Position numbers and translations under genes: made by a program
Shown: positions 17,127-25,600 of the stretch, in pieces
Numbering within the stretch: the stretch's first letter is position 1
Layout of the letters: each line of letters starts with the position of its first letter
The notes under the pieces: generated by a model
What the model saw: only the letters and a program-made list of their open reading frames with translations
The model's database searches: none
What the model was told of the DNA's origin: nothing
DNA from: an uncultured Myxococcales bacterium
GTDB taxonomy: Bacteria > Myxococcota_A > UBA9042
DNA length: 38,917 nucleotides
Assembly: GCA_903840165.1 (NCBI GenBank)
Contig: CAIMEY010000099.1
Span: 1-38,917 of the forward strand
Reading direction: 5' to 3'

Positions 17127-17654
17127 GTGCCGATGAAACGTAACATCCCCTGCGCCCCGGCGACCCAACCAACCGAAGGTTCGACGCAAGCAGAACGGGT
17201 GCTGAACCTTGCCGGTGCCGACCTTGGCGCGCACGAAAGTCTCATCGCTGCGTGCAAGACCGTCCCGAAGGGGGTCGTCTTCCTGCTGTCGGCGCTGCGC
17301 TTTCACAGCCTCACCACCCAGGCCCCTTTTGAGGTTTGGATGGCCATCTGCAGGTCATCTTGAGCACCGGGAGGTAGGGGTGTCCCGATTCGGCTTTCGT
17401 GGTTCTCAGGTCCGGCGCTTACCGAGGGTGTCGAAGAACACCAAGCCGTTGGCGGCACTGTCCGAGTCTACGGGGTCGCCAAGACCCTGGCAGACTGCTT
17501 CAAGTACCGCAGCAAGGTCGGCCTGGACATGGCCCTGGAGGCCCTGCGTGAAGTCCGGCGCGACGGCAAGGTATCGATCGACGACATCTGGCGCCACGTC
17601 CGAATCTGCCGTGTTTCCAATGTGATGAGGCCGTACTTGCAGGCAACATGGTGA
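17127..17654 (+). pseudogene. abiEi: AbiEi-type antitoxin gene, frameshifted
   Basis: Remnant of the antitoxin/autorepressor of the type IV AbiE system. The middle is clear: VPKGVVFLLSALRFHSLTTQ followed by APFEVWMAI, the family's core block. This frame stops at 17363. The continuation VPIRLSWFSGPALTEGVEEH, then VYGVAKTLADCFKYRSKVGL and ending CRVSNVMRPYLQATW lies in another frame up to TGA at 17652-17654. At least one frameshift therefore lies near 17345-17375. The N-terminal winged-helix part is also scrambled: a VRRKQNG-like piece and TLPV appear in a different frame near 17180-17210. The stop overlaps the toxin start by seven bases, preserving the original operon arrangement. Confidence 0.82.
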
Positions 17655-18587
17655 CCCATGCCACCATCAAGGACCCTGTTGCCTCGGAGCGCCAACGACT
17701 GCGTAACGGGGCGGCTGAACGCGGCGAGGCCTTCGGGTACATCCTGACCCGGTTTGCCGTCCAGCGCTTGGTCGACAGTCTATCGGGCTCAGAGTTCCGT
17801 GAACAGTTCTTGCTCAAGGGAGCGACTCTGTTCGCCATCTGGAGCAAAGATCCCCACCGCCCGACCCGCGACCTCGACCTGCTTGGCGTTGGCGAAAACG
17901 AAGTGGCGGCTGTGGCACAGTTCTTCAGGTCGTTGTGCTTGTTGCCCACCGATGGCGACGATGCTCTGGTGTTCGACTCGGAGTCTGTGGTCGGCCAGAC
18001 CATCCGCGAAACCAGGAGTGTCCAGGGGTTCGCGTCACCCTGACGGCTCGCCGGGGCAACGCGCGCATCGCCATCCAAGTGGATGTCGGCTTCGGCGACG
18101 ACGTGTTTCCAGTGCCCGTCGAAGTTGACGTGCCGGGCCTCATCGGGTTTCCAGCGGCAACCCTGCGGGCATACCCTCGGGAGGCTGTCGTCGCCGAAAA
18201 GCTCTATGTGATGGCCGTACTTGGAGTCGCCAACAACCGCATGAAAGTCTACTACGACCTTTGGATCCTTGGTCGCCTGTTTCCGTTGTCAGGCGTTACG
18301 CTGTCCGAGTCGGTGACCCGAACCTTTGCCCGGCGGCGCATGCCGCTGCCGCTCGAGATTCCCTTCGCCCTGACAGCGGGGTCGCATCGGACGCGGGCAA
18401 GGCGGCACAGTGGGCGGCGTTTCTGCCAAAGGGCGGTGTTGAGGCTGCGCCGGGCCTGGGCGAGGTGGTTGCAGCCTTGGCCGGGTTCTTGTGGCCGGTC
18501 CTGCAGGGCGCCGCGAGAGGCCAGGCACGCGGTCTGGCGTGGGCGCCGGGCGGACCGTGGCAAGTGATGTCGAAAGAAGTCATATGA
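17648..18587 (+). pseudogene. abiEii: AbiEii-type nucleotidyltransferase toxin gene, two frameshifts
   Basis: Remnant of the nucleotidyltransferase toxin of the AbiE system. Frame 1 from ATG 17648 gives FREQFLLKGATLFAIWS and RPTRDLDLLG, the substrate-binding G-A and catalytic D-x-D region. At about 18015 a one-base shift moves the continuation to a second frame: GVRVTLTARRGNARIAIQVD, VGFGD, YPREAVVAEKL and NRMKVYYDLWIL. Near 18375 a second shift moves the end to a third frame: GKAAQWAAFLPKGG and VVAALAGFLWPVLQGAARG, ending at 18587. Key residues remain, so decay is recent, but no full-length protein can be made without two frame changes. Confidence 0.85.
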
Positions 18588-18615
18588 TTACAGAGATTTC
18601 CGGAGGGCGGCCGTG

Positions 18616-18687
18616 GCCACACTCCATGCCCGGCCAATGAATTGGTGGGTGGTCATGGCGGCGGCCGGCCGCCGCGGGCGGCTAGGT
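18616..18687 (+). repeat. Imperfect direct repeat, right copy (flanks decayed AbiE pair)
   Basis: Same orientation as the copy at 16934-17004, roughly 80% identical by eye, sharing GCCACAC, CGGCCAATGAATTGG, GTCATGGCGGCGGCC and GGCTAGGT. It starts 28 bases after the end of the toxin remnant. The pair encloses exactly the AbiE remnants plus ~120 bp. Confidence 0.7.
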
Positions 18688-18771
18688 GTTCGTGTCGCCA
18701 GCAGCCTCCGCCCGATGCGGGTCGGGACCAGCCTCCCTGAGCCCGGGCGAGGGATGTGGACCGCGGAGCGG

Positions 18772-18836
18772 CGGCGTCCGACGCCGTTTTCCGCCGCCGA
18801 GGCGGAAAATCCCAGCCCGGTCGCCGCTTCGGCGAC
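18772..18836. repeat. Three adjacent perfect hairpins/palindromes
   Basis: Within 65 bases: CGGCGTC-C-GACGCCG (18772-18786), TTTTCCGCC-GCCGA-GGCGGAAAA (18787-18809) and GTCGCC-GCTTC-GGCGAC (18820-18836). All stems pair perfectly. The second has its T-run before and A-run after the stem, the reverse of an intrinsic terminator on either strand. The array lies 140 bp upstream of the patatin-like gene; the rest of 18688-18973 holds no gene I can support. Confidence 0.6.
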
Positions 18837-18973
18837 GCCCCCAAACCAGGGTGGCAACAAAGCTCCAACGCCCGCAAGCCCCAAGCGCCCCATGCCCAAG
18901 CCCCCACCCCTTGCCCTCCCCCGCCCGCCCGCGTACGCTGCAGCCGTCGCCTCCACGGCCGCGACAGGTGCCC

Positions 18974-19810
18974 ATGCCCGCGAACCACCTACGTTTCCTC
19001 ACCTTCCTGCTGCTGCTCCTGACCACAGCCTGCAGCGGTGCCAAGACCACCATGGCGCGGCCCCAAGCCAAGACGTGCCTAGTGCTGTCGGTGGGGGGCG
19101 TCGACGGTCTGGCGCACCTCGGGGTCCTGCAAGCCTTGCAAACGCGCAAAGTGCCGAATGATTGTGTGTATGGCAATAGCATGGGTGCTTTGGTGGGAGC
19201 GCTCTATGTCAGCGCACCAACTGAGGATCCGCCCCAACGCTGGCACAAATTCATCGCGCGTTATGAGCAGCGAGCCCACAGTGAATGGGAACAGCGCGGT
19301 GCCCTGGACAAGTTCGTTTCCTGGGTCCGCGGCGACCTGCCCAAGGAGCTCGACCTCGGCCGCCTGGAGCGCACCCTGCACGACCTGACCGGCGGCATGG
19401 ACCTGGCGCAGACGGCGGTGCCTTTTGCCACGAGTTATCAGCAGGTTCAGGGTACCGGTGTCAAGCTGGTGGTCGCGCGCCAGGGCGAATTGGCCCATGC
19501 CGTGACGCGAAGTGCCAACAATCTTCTGTTGTTTCCAGGGGCTATACGCCAAGGCAGCCAACTCGACCCGGGCACGGATCGGGTCGCACGGGTCCCGGTC
19601 GAGGATGCCTGCGCAACGTTTCCCGGCCACCGATTGCTGGTCATCAATGTCACGGGCGAAGCGGCCTACTACCGCCCCGACCTGCCCTGCCCTGTGCAGG
19701 AACTCCTTATTCCGCTACGGCAAACACCACTTTCGGCCTTCGGCGGGCAAGGAGAAGCCTTCGCCGCTGTGGTCAGTGCCGGACGCAAAGCGGTGGAGGC
19801 GGGCCTCTAG
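18974..19810 (+). CDS. Patatin-like phospholipase-fold lipoprotein
   Basis: Exported alpha/beta hydrolase of the patatin/RssA family, 278 residues. Signal [20 protein letters not shown] puts Cys20 at a probable lipidation site. The glycine-rich oxyanion loop is [15 protein letters not shown] (41-55) and the nucleophile elbow G-N-S-M-G puts the catalytic Ser at 69. The catalytic Asp is expected in a D-G-G/A motif; here the matching segment is [14 protein letters not shown] (Asp198), so the Asp is kept but the first Gly is Pro. Residues 100-135 are charged. The start was set at the ATG that directly precedes the signal; ribosome-binding AGG is weak. A long open frame upstream is GC-rich non-coding DNA. 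Confidence 0.75.
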   Translation: MPANHLRFLTFLLLLLTTACSGAKTTMARPQAKTCLVLSVGGVDGLAHLGVLQALQTRKVPNDCVYGNSMGALVGALYVSAPTEDPPQRWHKFIARYEQRAHSEWEQRGALDKFVSWVRGDLPKELDLGRLERTLHDLTGGMDLAQTAVPFATSYQQVQGTGVKLVVARQGELAHAVTRSANNLLLFPGAIRQGSQLDPGTDRVARVPVEDACATFPGHRLLVINVTGEAAYYRPDLPCPVQELLIPLRQTPLSAFGGQGEAFAAVVSAGRKAVEAGL

Positions 19811-19966
19811 CCTTGCACGCTGGCTTCCCCTTCAATCCATTGACTTTCCAAACTTTTTCCTTGAAGCGTTGAGCTCAAGCTTGCCCACGGCCAGCGGCTC
19901 GCGGTACCCTGGCGGGCGCGGTTGCCCGTTGGCTCGGGTGACCTGCTGGATTTTCAGGAGGTTTTC

Positions 19967-21007
19967 ATGCGTTATCAGAAGTTGGGCCGAACCGGGCTGT
20001 TCGTCTCCGAAGTGTGCCTGGGGACAATGACCTATGGCGGCAAGGGTTTTTGGGCGATGATGGGCGACCTGGGCCTGGACGAAGTCGCGGGGCAACTGCA
20101 GGCGGCGGTAGACGCGGGCGTCAACTTCATCGACACCGCCAATGTGTACCACGAGGGCGAGAGCGAGCGGCTGGTCGGGGCGGCGATCGCTCGGCTGGGT
20201 TTACGCCGTGAATCTCTGGTGTTGGCGACCAAGGCTCGGGGGCGAACCGGGCCGGGGCCCAACGACGCAGGGCTGACGCGCAAGCATTTGCTGGCCTCGA
20301 TTGATGCCAGCTTGCAGCGATTAGGTACGGATTACGTGGACTTGTACCAGATCCATGGCGTCGACCGCGCCACGCCGCTCGAAGAAACAGTGCAGGCCCT
20401 GGGCGACATCGTTCGCTCGGGCAAGGTGCGCTACGTCGGCTTCTGCAACTTACCTGCATGGACAGCCATGAAAGCATTGGCAATTGCTGACCGCCTAGGC
20501 GTCGCCCGCTTTGTCTCTGGCCAAATGTACTACTCCATCGCTGGCCGGGATATTGAGCGTGAAATCGCACCCTTGGCCCAGGACGAGGGCCTCGCCATCC
20601 TGCCATGGTCGCCTCTGGCCGGCGGCCTGCTGAGCGGCAAGTTCTCCGCCGATGCCAAGGGGCCTGAAGGTGCCCGCCGGACCTCGTTCGACTTCCCAAT
20701 TGTCGATAAGAATCGCGCATTTGCCTGCGTAGACGCCATGCGCCCCATCGCCCAGGCCCACGGCAGCAGCGTCGCCCAGGTGGCCTTGGCCTACCTTTTG
20801 CAGAAGCCTTTTGTCACCAGCGTCATCATTGGCGCGCGGACTCAGGCCCAACTGGTCGATAACCTTTCGGCAACAAAGCTGATTTTGAGCAGCGAGCAAT
20901 TGGCTACCTTGGACGCCGTGAGCGCCCTGCCCACGGAGTACCCGGGCTGGATGGTCGACTGGCAGAACGGCCGCGACCAAAATAGCGACGGCTCTTCAAG
21001 GCGTTAG
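19967..21007 (+). CDS. Aldo/keto reductase
   Basis: NADPH-dependent oxidoreductase, 346 residues, (beta/alpha)8 barrel. The catalytic tetrad is complete: Asp56 (NFIDTANVY), Tyr61, Lys89 (VLATKA) and His130 (LYQIHG). Cofactor-binding features follow: GFCNLPAW, QMYYSIAGRDIE, LPWSPLAGGLLSGK and IIGARTQAQLVDNL. The C-terminal EYPGWM is shared by the YajO/tas-like subgroup. AGGAGG lies five bases before ATG 19967 and sets the start; an earlier ATG at 19922 has no such site. Substrate unknown. Monocistronic by position; the 155 bases upstream contain no other gene. Confidence 0.93.
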   Translation: MRYQKLGRTGLFVSEVCLGTMTYGGKGFWAMMGDLGLDEVAGQLQAAVDAGVNFIDTANVYHEGESERLVGAAIARLGLRRESLVLATKARGRTGPGPNDAGLTRKHLLASIDASLQRLGTDYVDLYQIHGVDRATPLEETVQALGDIVRSGKVRYVGFCNLPAWTAMKALAIADRLGVARFVSGQMYYSIAGRDIEREIAPLAQDEGLAILPWSPLAGGLLSGKFSADAKGPEGARRTSFDFPIVDKNRAFACVDAMRPIAQAHGSSVAQVALAYLLQKPFVTSVIIGARTQAQLVDNLSATKLILSSEQLATLDAVSALPTEYPGWMVDWQNGRDQNSDGSSRR

Positions 21008-21070
21008 GGCCCGCTCAGCACCGGCTGCACAGAACAGTGGGCACAGAACAGCACGCAGCCCCTTGCCGGT

Positions 21071-22693
21071 CTACCGCGGCGACTCCTGCAGCAAAGCCTT
21101 TAATTTTCCAAGGCTTTCTCGCTGAGCAAAGACGGCCACCCCGGTCACGGTGGGCGGCATCGGCACGCCATTGTCAGCATATTGGCCGGCAAAAATCCGA
21201 CTTTCCGCCAATAAATAGCGGTGTTCCGGCTGGGGCAAGGGCCTCCCCATCTGCGCATCCCGCAACGCCCCAAGCAGCAGGCCAGCCGGCACCACGGAAA
21301 TGACAAAGTCCGGCTGACTGCGCAACGTCCAGTCGCCATTGAACTTTCCGTGGCCAATCATCGTCGACTGCCGTGCAGGCAGGTGCGCAACGGTGGCGTC
21401 GCACTTGCCCAGCGCATCAATCGCGCGAAACCCCGTAAAATACGGCACAATTCCCGCAGCGATCACCGCCACAGAACTGTTCGCCGGCGCCCGCTGCTTG
21501 AGTTGATAAGCCACCCGCGCCGAATCCAGGGGCACGCCATTGCCCGAGTCCAGCTGCCCACCGCGAACCACGCCTGATTGCAGGACAATCACCGCCGTGA
21601 GGGCCAGCACCGGCCAAGACGCCTTGGACTGCCACTGCACCGCCGCGACAAAGGCCAAGGCAAAGACCGGCGGCACCAGCCAAGCGGCAAAACGGCAATG
21701 ACTAAAGCCATCTCCGCCCGTCGCCAGCACGTACGCAACCAGCGCCGCCCCGCCCACCAGCAGCAGGTTGCGGGCCCGGATGTCGGCCCGGCGCAGACTG
21801 GCCAGCAGCGCGAGCGTCCAAGGCAACCCGTAGGCACCGACGCAGCGCTGCAAATAGCCGACGGCGCGCAGAGAGCGGTCTTGCAATCCAAGGACTTTCA
21901 CAGCGAAGGTGTTGGGTAACCACGCGCCGTAGTACTGGTGCCGCCATAAGAGGTGCAGCGCGGCCGGCAGCAGCGAAAGGCCAAGATAGACATAGACTTT
22001 TCGTTGTCGCTTGCCCTGCACGTGCGCCAGGGCCGCCACCAGCAGCCACGGCCCCAGCGCATCGGCCCGTATCAGCGGCAAAAGACTCGCGATTGCATAG
22101 GGTAGCCAGCGCACCTGACCCCGCCGATGGTCGCACATCTGCAGGTCCAGGACCAGCAGGACGGTCACCTGCAATAAGGTCGTTTCAAAACCCTGGGTTG
22201 CCCAATACGCCACGTCCATGCAGGCGGCCAGAGACAGGGCCAGCGCCACCTGAGCCAAGGCAGGCAACACCACAAAATGACTAGCAAACCGCAAGGCCAA
22301 AACCACGAGCGCCACGTCCAGCAACGCACTCAGCCCGTGGATCCACAACGCCGCGTGCCCGTCACTCGCCCCAAGCGCGTGCACGGCCGCCATCAGCAGG
22401 GTCCAGAGCAGGTTGCTGTAGCCCTCGACATATTCGCCCGGATTCCAAGTTAATCCATGGCCTTGCGCGAGGTTGCGCGCGTAACGCATGGAAATCATCT
22501 GGTCGTCATCTAGCCAGTACCACGCACCCCCCGGCACCGCCAGGCGAGCGTCTAGCGTGACATGACGAAACTGCAAGAAAATCAGGGTCAAAACGCCGGC
22601 GGCACCGACCAACTGCAGCAGCCACGGCCTGTGCTCTAGCCAACGCTGCAGACGCCCGAGAAGGACCGGCAATTGCGTGGTCATCGTCGGCAT
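21071..22693 (-). CDS. GT-C fold membrane glycosyltransferase (AftB/PMT-like)
   Basis: Polytopic membrane protein of 540 residues with roughly ten to twelve hydrophobic segments and a soluble C-terminal domain. The first periplasmic loop has the Asp-containing catalytic motif of GT-C enzymes, DDDQMISMRYARNLAQGHG (62-80), followed by LTWNPGEYVEGYSNLLW. This DD...RYA-x-N-L...G-x-G-L-x-W-N-P-G-E-x-V-E-G-Y-x-N pattern matches polyprenyl-phosphate-sugar-dependent transferases such as the AftB group. A second conserved patch is YYGAWLPNTFAVK. These enzymes use lipid-linked sugars on the periplasmic side. The ATG shares a base with the stop of the giant cysteine-rich lipoprotein gene (TAATG), so the two are expressed together; ATG 22684 is a second possible start. 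Confidence 0.78.
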   Translation of the reverse strand: MPTMTTQLPVLLGRLQRWLEHRPWLLQLVGAAGVLTLIFLQFRHVTLDARLAVPGGAWYWLDDDQMISMRYARNLAQGHGLTWNPGEYVEGYSNLLWTLLMAAVHALGASDGHAALWIHGLSALLDVALVVLALRFASHFVVLPALAQVALALSLAACMDVAYWATQGFETTLLQVTVLLVLDLQMCDHRRGQVRWLPYAIASLLPLIRADALGPWLLVAALAHVQGKRQRKVYVYLGLSLLPAALHLLWRHQYYGAWLPNTFAVKVLGLQDRSLRAVGYLQRCVGAYGLPWTLALLASLRRADIRARNLLLVGGAALVAYVLATGGDGFSHCRFAAWLVPPVFALAFVAAVQWQSKASWPVLALTAVIVLQSGVVRGGQLDSGNGVPLDSARVAYQLKQRAPANSSVAVIAAGIVPYFTGFRAIDALGKCDATVAHLPARQSTMIGHGKFNGDWTLRSQPDFVISVVPAGLLLGALRDAQMGRPLPQPEHRYLLAESRIFAGQYADNGVPMPPTVTGVAVFAQRESLGKLKALLQESPR

Positions 22694-25600
22694 TACCGCA
22701 GTAAGAACTGTAGGTTACCGGTGCACGCGACGCTTGTGCCCGTTGCGCTCATGTCCGTGTACGACCCGTGCAAGCACCCGCCGCTGCCGTTCTGCTGGTA
22801 CCAACTGCTGCCGTAGCCGTTGATGGTTTGTCCGTAGTAGAAGCCGCAGTTGCTATTGAAAGCACTGCTAAATGAGCCCGCGTACCAGTTGCTGACCTTG
22901 GCCGAGCCCCAGATGCCGCCCCCTTCACAACGCACCAGCAAGCGCTGTTCGGTGCTCACGGCGGCCCAAACGGCGTTGATGCGGGCGTCGGACAACTTTT
23001 GCTGCGGCGTAATCGCGCCGTCGGCCACGGGAATATTGACCCACAACAAGCCGTTGACCCGGGTCAGGTTGGCAATCAGGGTGTAACCGCCATAATCGTG
23101 ATTGCGGCAGGCGACTTGGAAGGCGGGGTTGCTGTCGGGCTTGATCCAGTAAGTGCCTTCGCCCGTGGTGCCCGAAGCGTAGAGCGTATTGCATGAAATT
23201 GCTGCCAAATTGGCGCTCGAACCATTGCAACCGGCCACGGCCGCGGGACAAACGTTGGCCACACAAGTGATGCCATCGCCCGTGTAGCCGGCGTTGCAGG
23301 TGCAGGTAAAGCTGCCCGGCGTGTTGGCACAAGTGGCATTGCCGCTGCAACCCGCTATACCCAAAGCGCATTCATTGATGTCGCTGCAGGTCACGCCATT
23401 GCCGCTGTAGCCACTCTGGCATGTGCAGGTGAAGCTGCCCGGCGTGTTGGCGCAGTTGGCATTGGCACTGCAACCGCCATTATTGCTTGCACATTCGTTG
23501 ACGTCGGTGCAGGTCTTGCCATCGCCCGTGTAGCCAGCGTTGCAGGTGCACGTGAAGCTGCCAGCCGTGTTGGCGCAGATGGCATTGGCGCTGCAACCGC
23601 CGTTGTTGCTTGCGCATTCGTTGATATCGGTGCAGACAAAGCCATTTCCGCCGTAGCCGGCATTGCACGCGCAGGCCACGCTTTGGGCCCCGGGGGTGCA
23701 TTGGCCATTGATGCTGCAGGCTTGCGCGCCCTTGCACACCCCAGCACCGCAGACGTCGCCGCCGCTGCAGCCGTTGCCGTCATCGCACGGCGCGGTGTTG
23801 TTGGCAAAGACGCAACCCTTGACGGGATCACAGCTATCCGTGGTGCACAGGTTGCCGTCGCTGCAAGGAATCGCCGCGCCCGCCACGCAGCTGCCGCCAA
23901 CGCACAGGTCGCCGCCGGTGCAAACGCTCCCGTCCGAGCAAGCGGCGCCGTTGTTGGTGGTCACGCAACCCTTGACCGGGTCACAGCTATCATTGGTGCA
24001 GACGTTGCCGTCATCGCAGGGCACGGCTGTCCCGGGCTTGCACTGGCCGGCGGCGCAGAGGTCCTTGCTGGTGCAGGCGTTGTTGTCGGTGCAGGCGGCG
24101 CTGTTGGCGGTGTGCTGACAACCTGCTGATTTGTCGCAGCTATCGTCGGTGCAGGGATTGCCGTCGTCGCAGACCAAGGCGCTACCCGACTTACAAGCCC
24201 CGCTGCTGCAGACGTCGGCCACGGTACAAACGCTGCCGTCATCGCAAGGCGCGCTGTTGTTGACCTTGGTGCAGCCACCTGCGGGGTCGCAACCATCGGT
24301 TGTACAAGGATTTCCGTCGTCACACAGGCTGGGACTGCTCGCCACGCAGGCCCCGGCTTTGCAGGCGTCGCCGGTGGTACAGCTGTTGTTGTCATCGCAT
24401 TTGCTTGTGTTGTTGGCATGTTTGCAGCCCTGCTGGCTGTCGCAACTGTCGTCGGTGCACGGATTGCCGTCATCGCAGCCCATCGCAGCGCCCGGACTGC
24501 AGGCACCGTCGCCGCACTTGTCCCCCACCGTGCAGATGCTGCCATCGTCGCAAGGCAACGTATTGTTGGCAAATACACAGCCCAATTTTCCATCGCAACT
24601 GTCTGTCGTACAAGGCTTCTTGTCATCACATACCTTGGCATTGCCGGGCACGCAACTGCCGCCGCTGCAAGCATCGCCCACCGTGCAGTCGTTGCCATCG
24701 CTGCAGTTGGCCGTGTTGGCGACGGTGATGCAGCCCTTGCCCGCGTCACAGCTGTCATCGGTGCAGGGATTGCCGTCGTCACAGGTCGCAGATACGCCCG
24801 ATTTGCAAACGCTATTTTGGCAAACGTCGCCCAGCGTGCAGACGCTGTTGTCACTGCACGGCAAGGTGTTGGCCAAGTAGGCACAGCCGCCCTTGAAATC
24901 GCAACTATCTGTTGTGCAAGGATTATTGTCGTCACATACCGTAGCCACGCCGGGCTTGCAGACGCCTCCGCTACAGGCATCGCCGGTCGTGCACGCATTG
25001 TTGTCACTGCAGGGCTCAGCATTGCTAATCTTTACGCAGCCTTTGCTGGCATCGCAGATGTCAGTGGTGCAGGGATTGCCGTCGTCGCAGACTTTCGCAT
25101 CGCCGCCCGAGCACGAACCGCCTTGGCAGGTATCGCCGTCGGTGCAGACGTTTTTGTCGTTGCACGGCGCGTTGTTATTGGTCGCTACGCAGCCCTTCTT
25201 GGCGTCGCAGGCGTCGGTCGTGCAGGGATTGCCGTCATCGCAGGGGAGCAGGGCCCCGGGCTGGCAGGCCCCGCTGCCGCACTGGTCGCCTTGGGTGCAG
25301 AGGTTGCCGTCGCTGCATGGCTGGACGTTGTTGCTGAAAACACAGCCTAATTTCAGGTCACAGCTGTCATCGGTGCAGGGATTGCCGTCATTGCATTGCA
25401 AGGTCTTGCCGGCGCTGCACTGTCCGCCGGCGCAGACGTCGCCGAAGGTGCAGATGTTGTCATCGCTGCACGCCGTCGTGTTGTTGGTGGACTTGCAACC
25501 GCCCTTAGCATCACAGGTTTCGGTCGTGCAGCTGTTGCCGTCATCGCAGGGGCTGGGGGCCGCGGGCGTGCAGGTGCCCTTGATGCACGCATCGCCCGTG

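Noticed and set aside
16934..18687. Integron gene cassette with attC sites
   Set aside because: The flanking repeats hold a palindrome but no recognisable attC core (GTTRRRY and its complement) and no integrase is present.
18787..18809. Intrinsic transcription terminator
   Set aside because: The stem is preceded by T and followed by A on both strands, the reverse of the required order.
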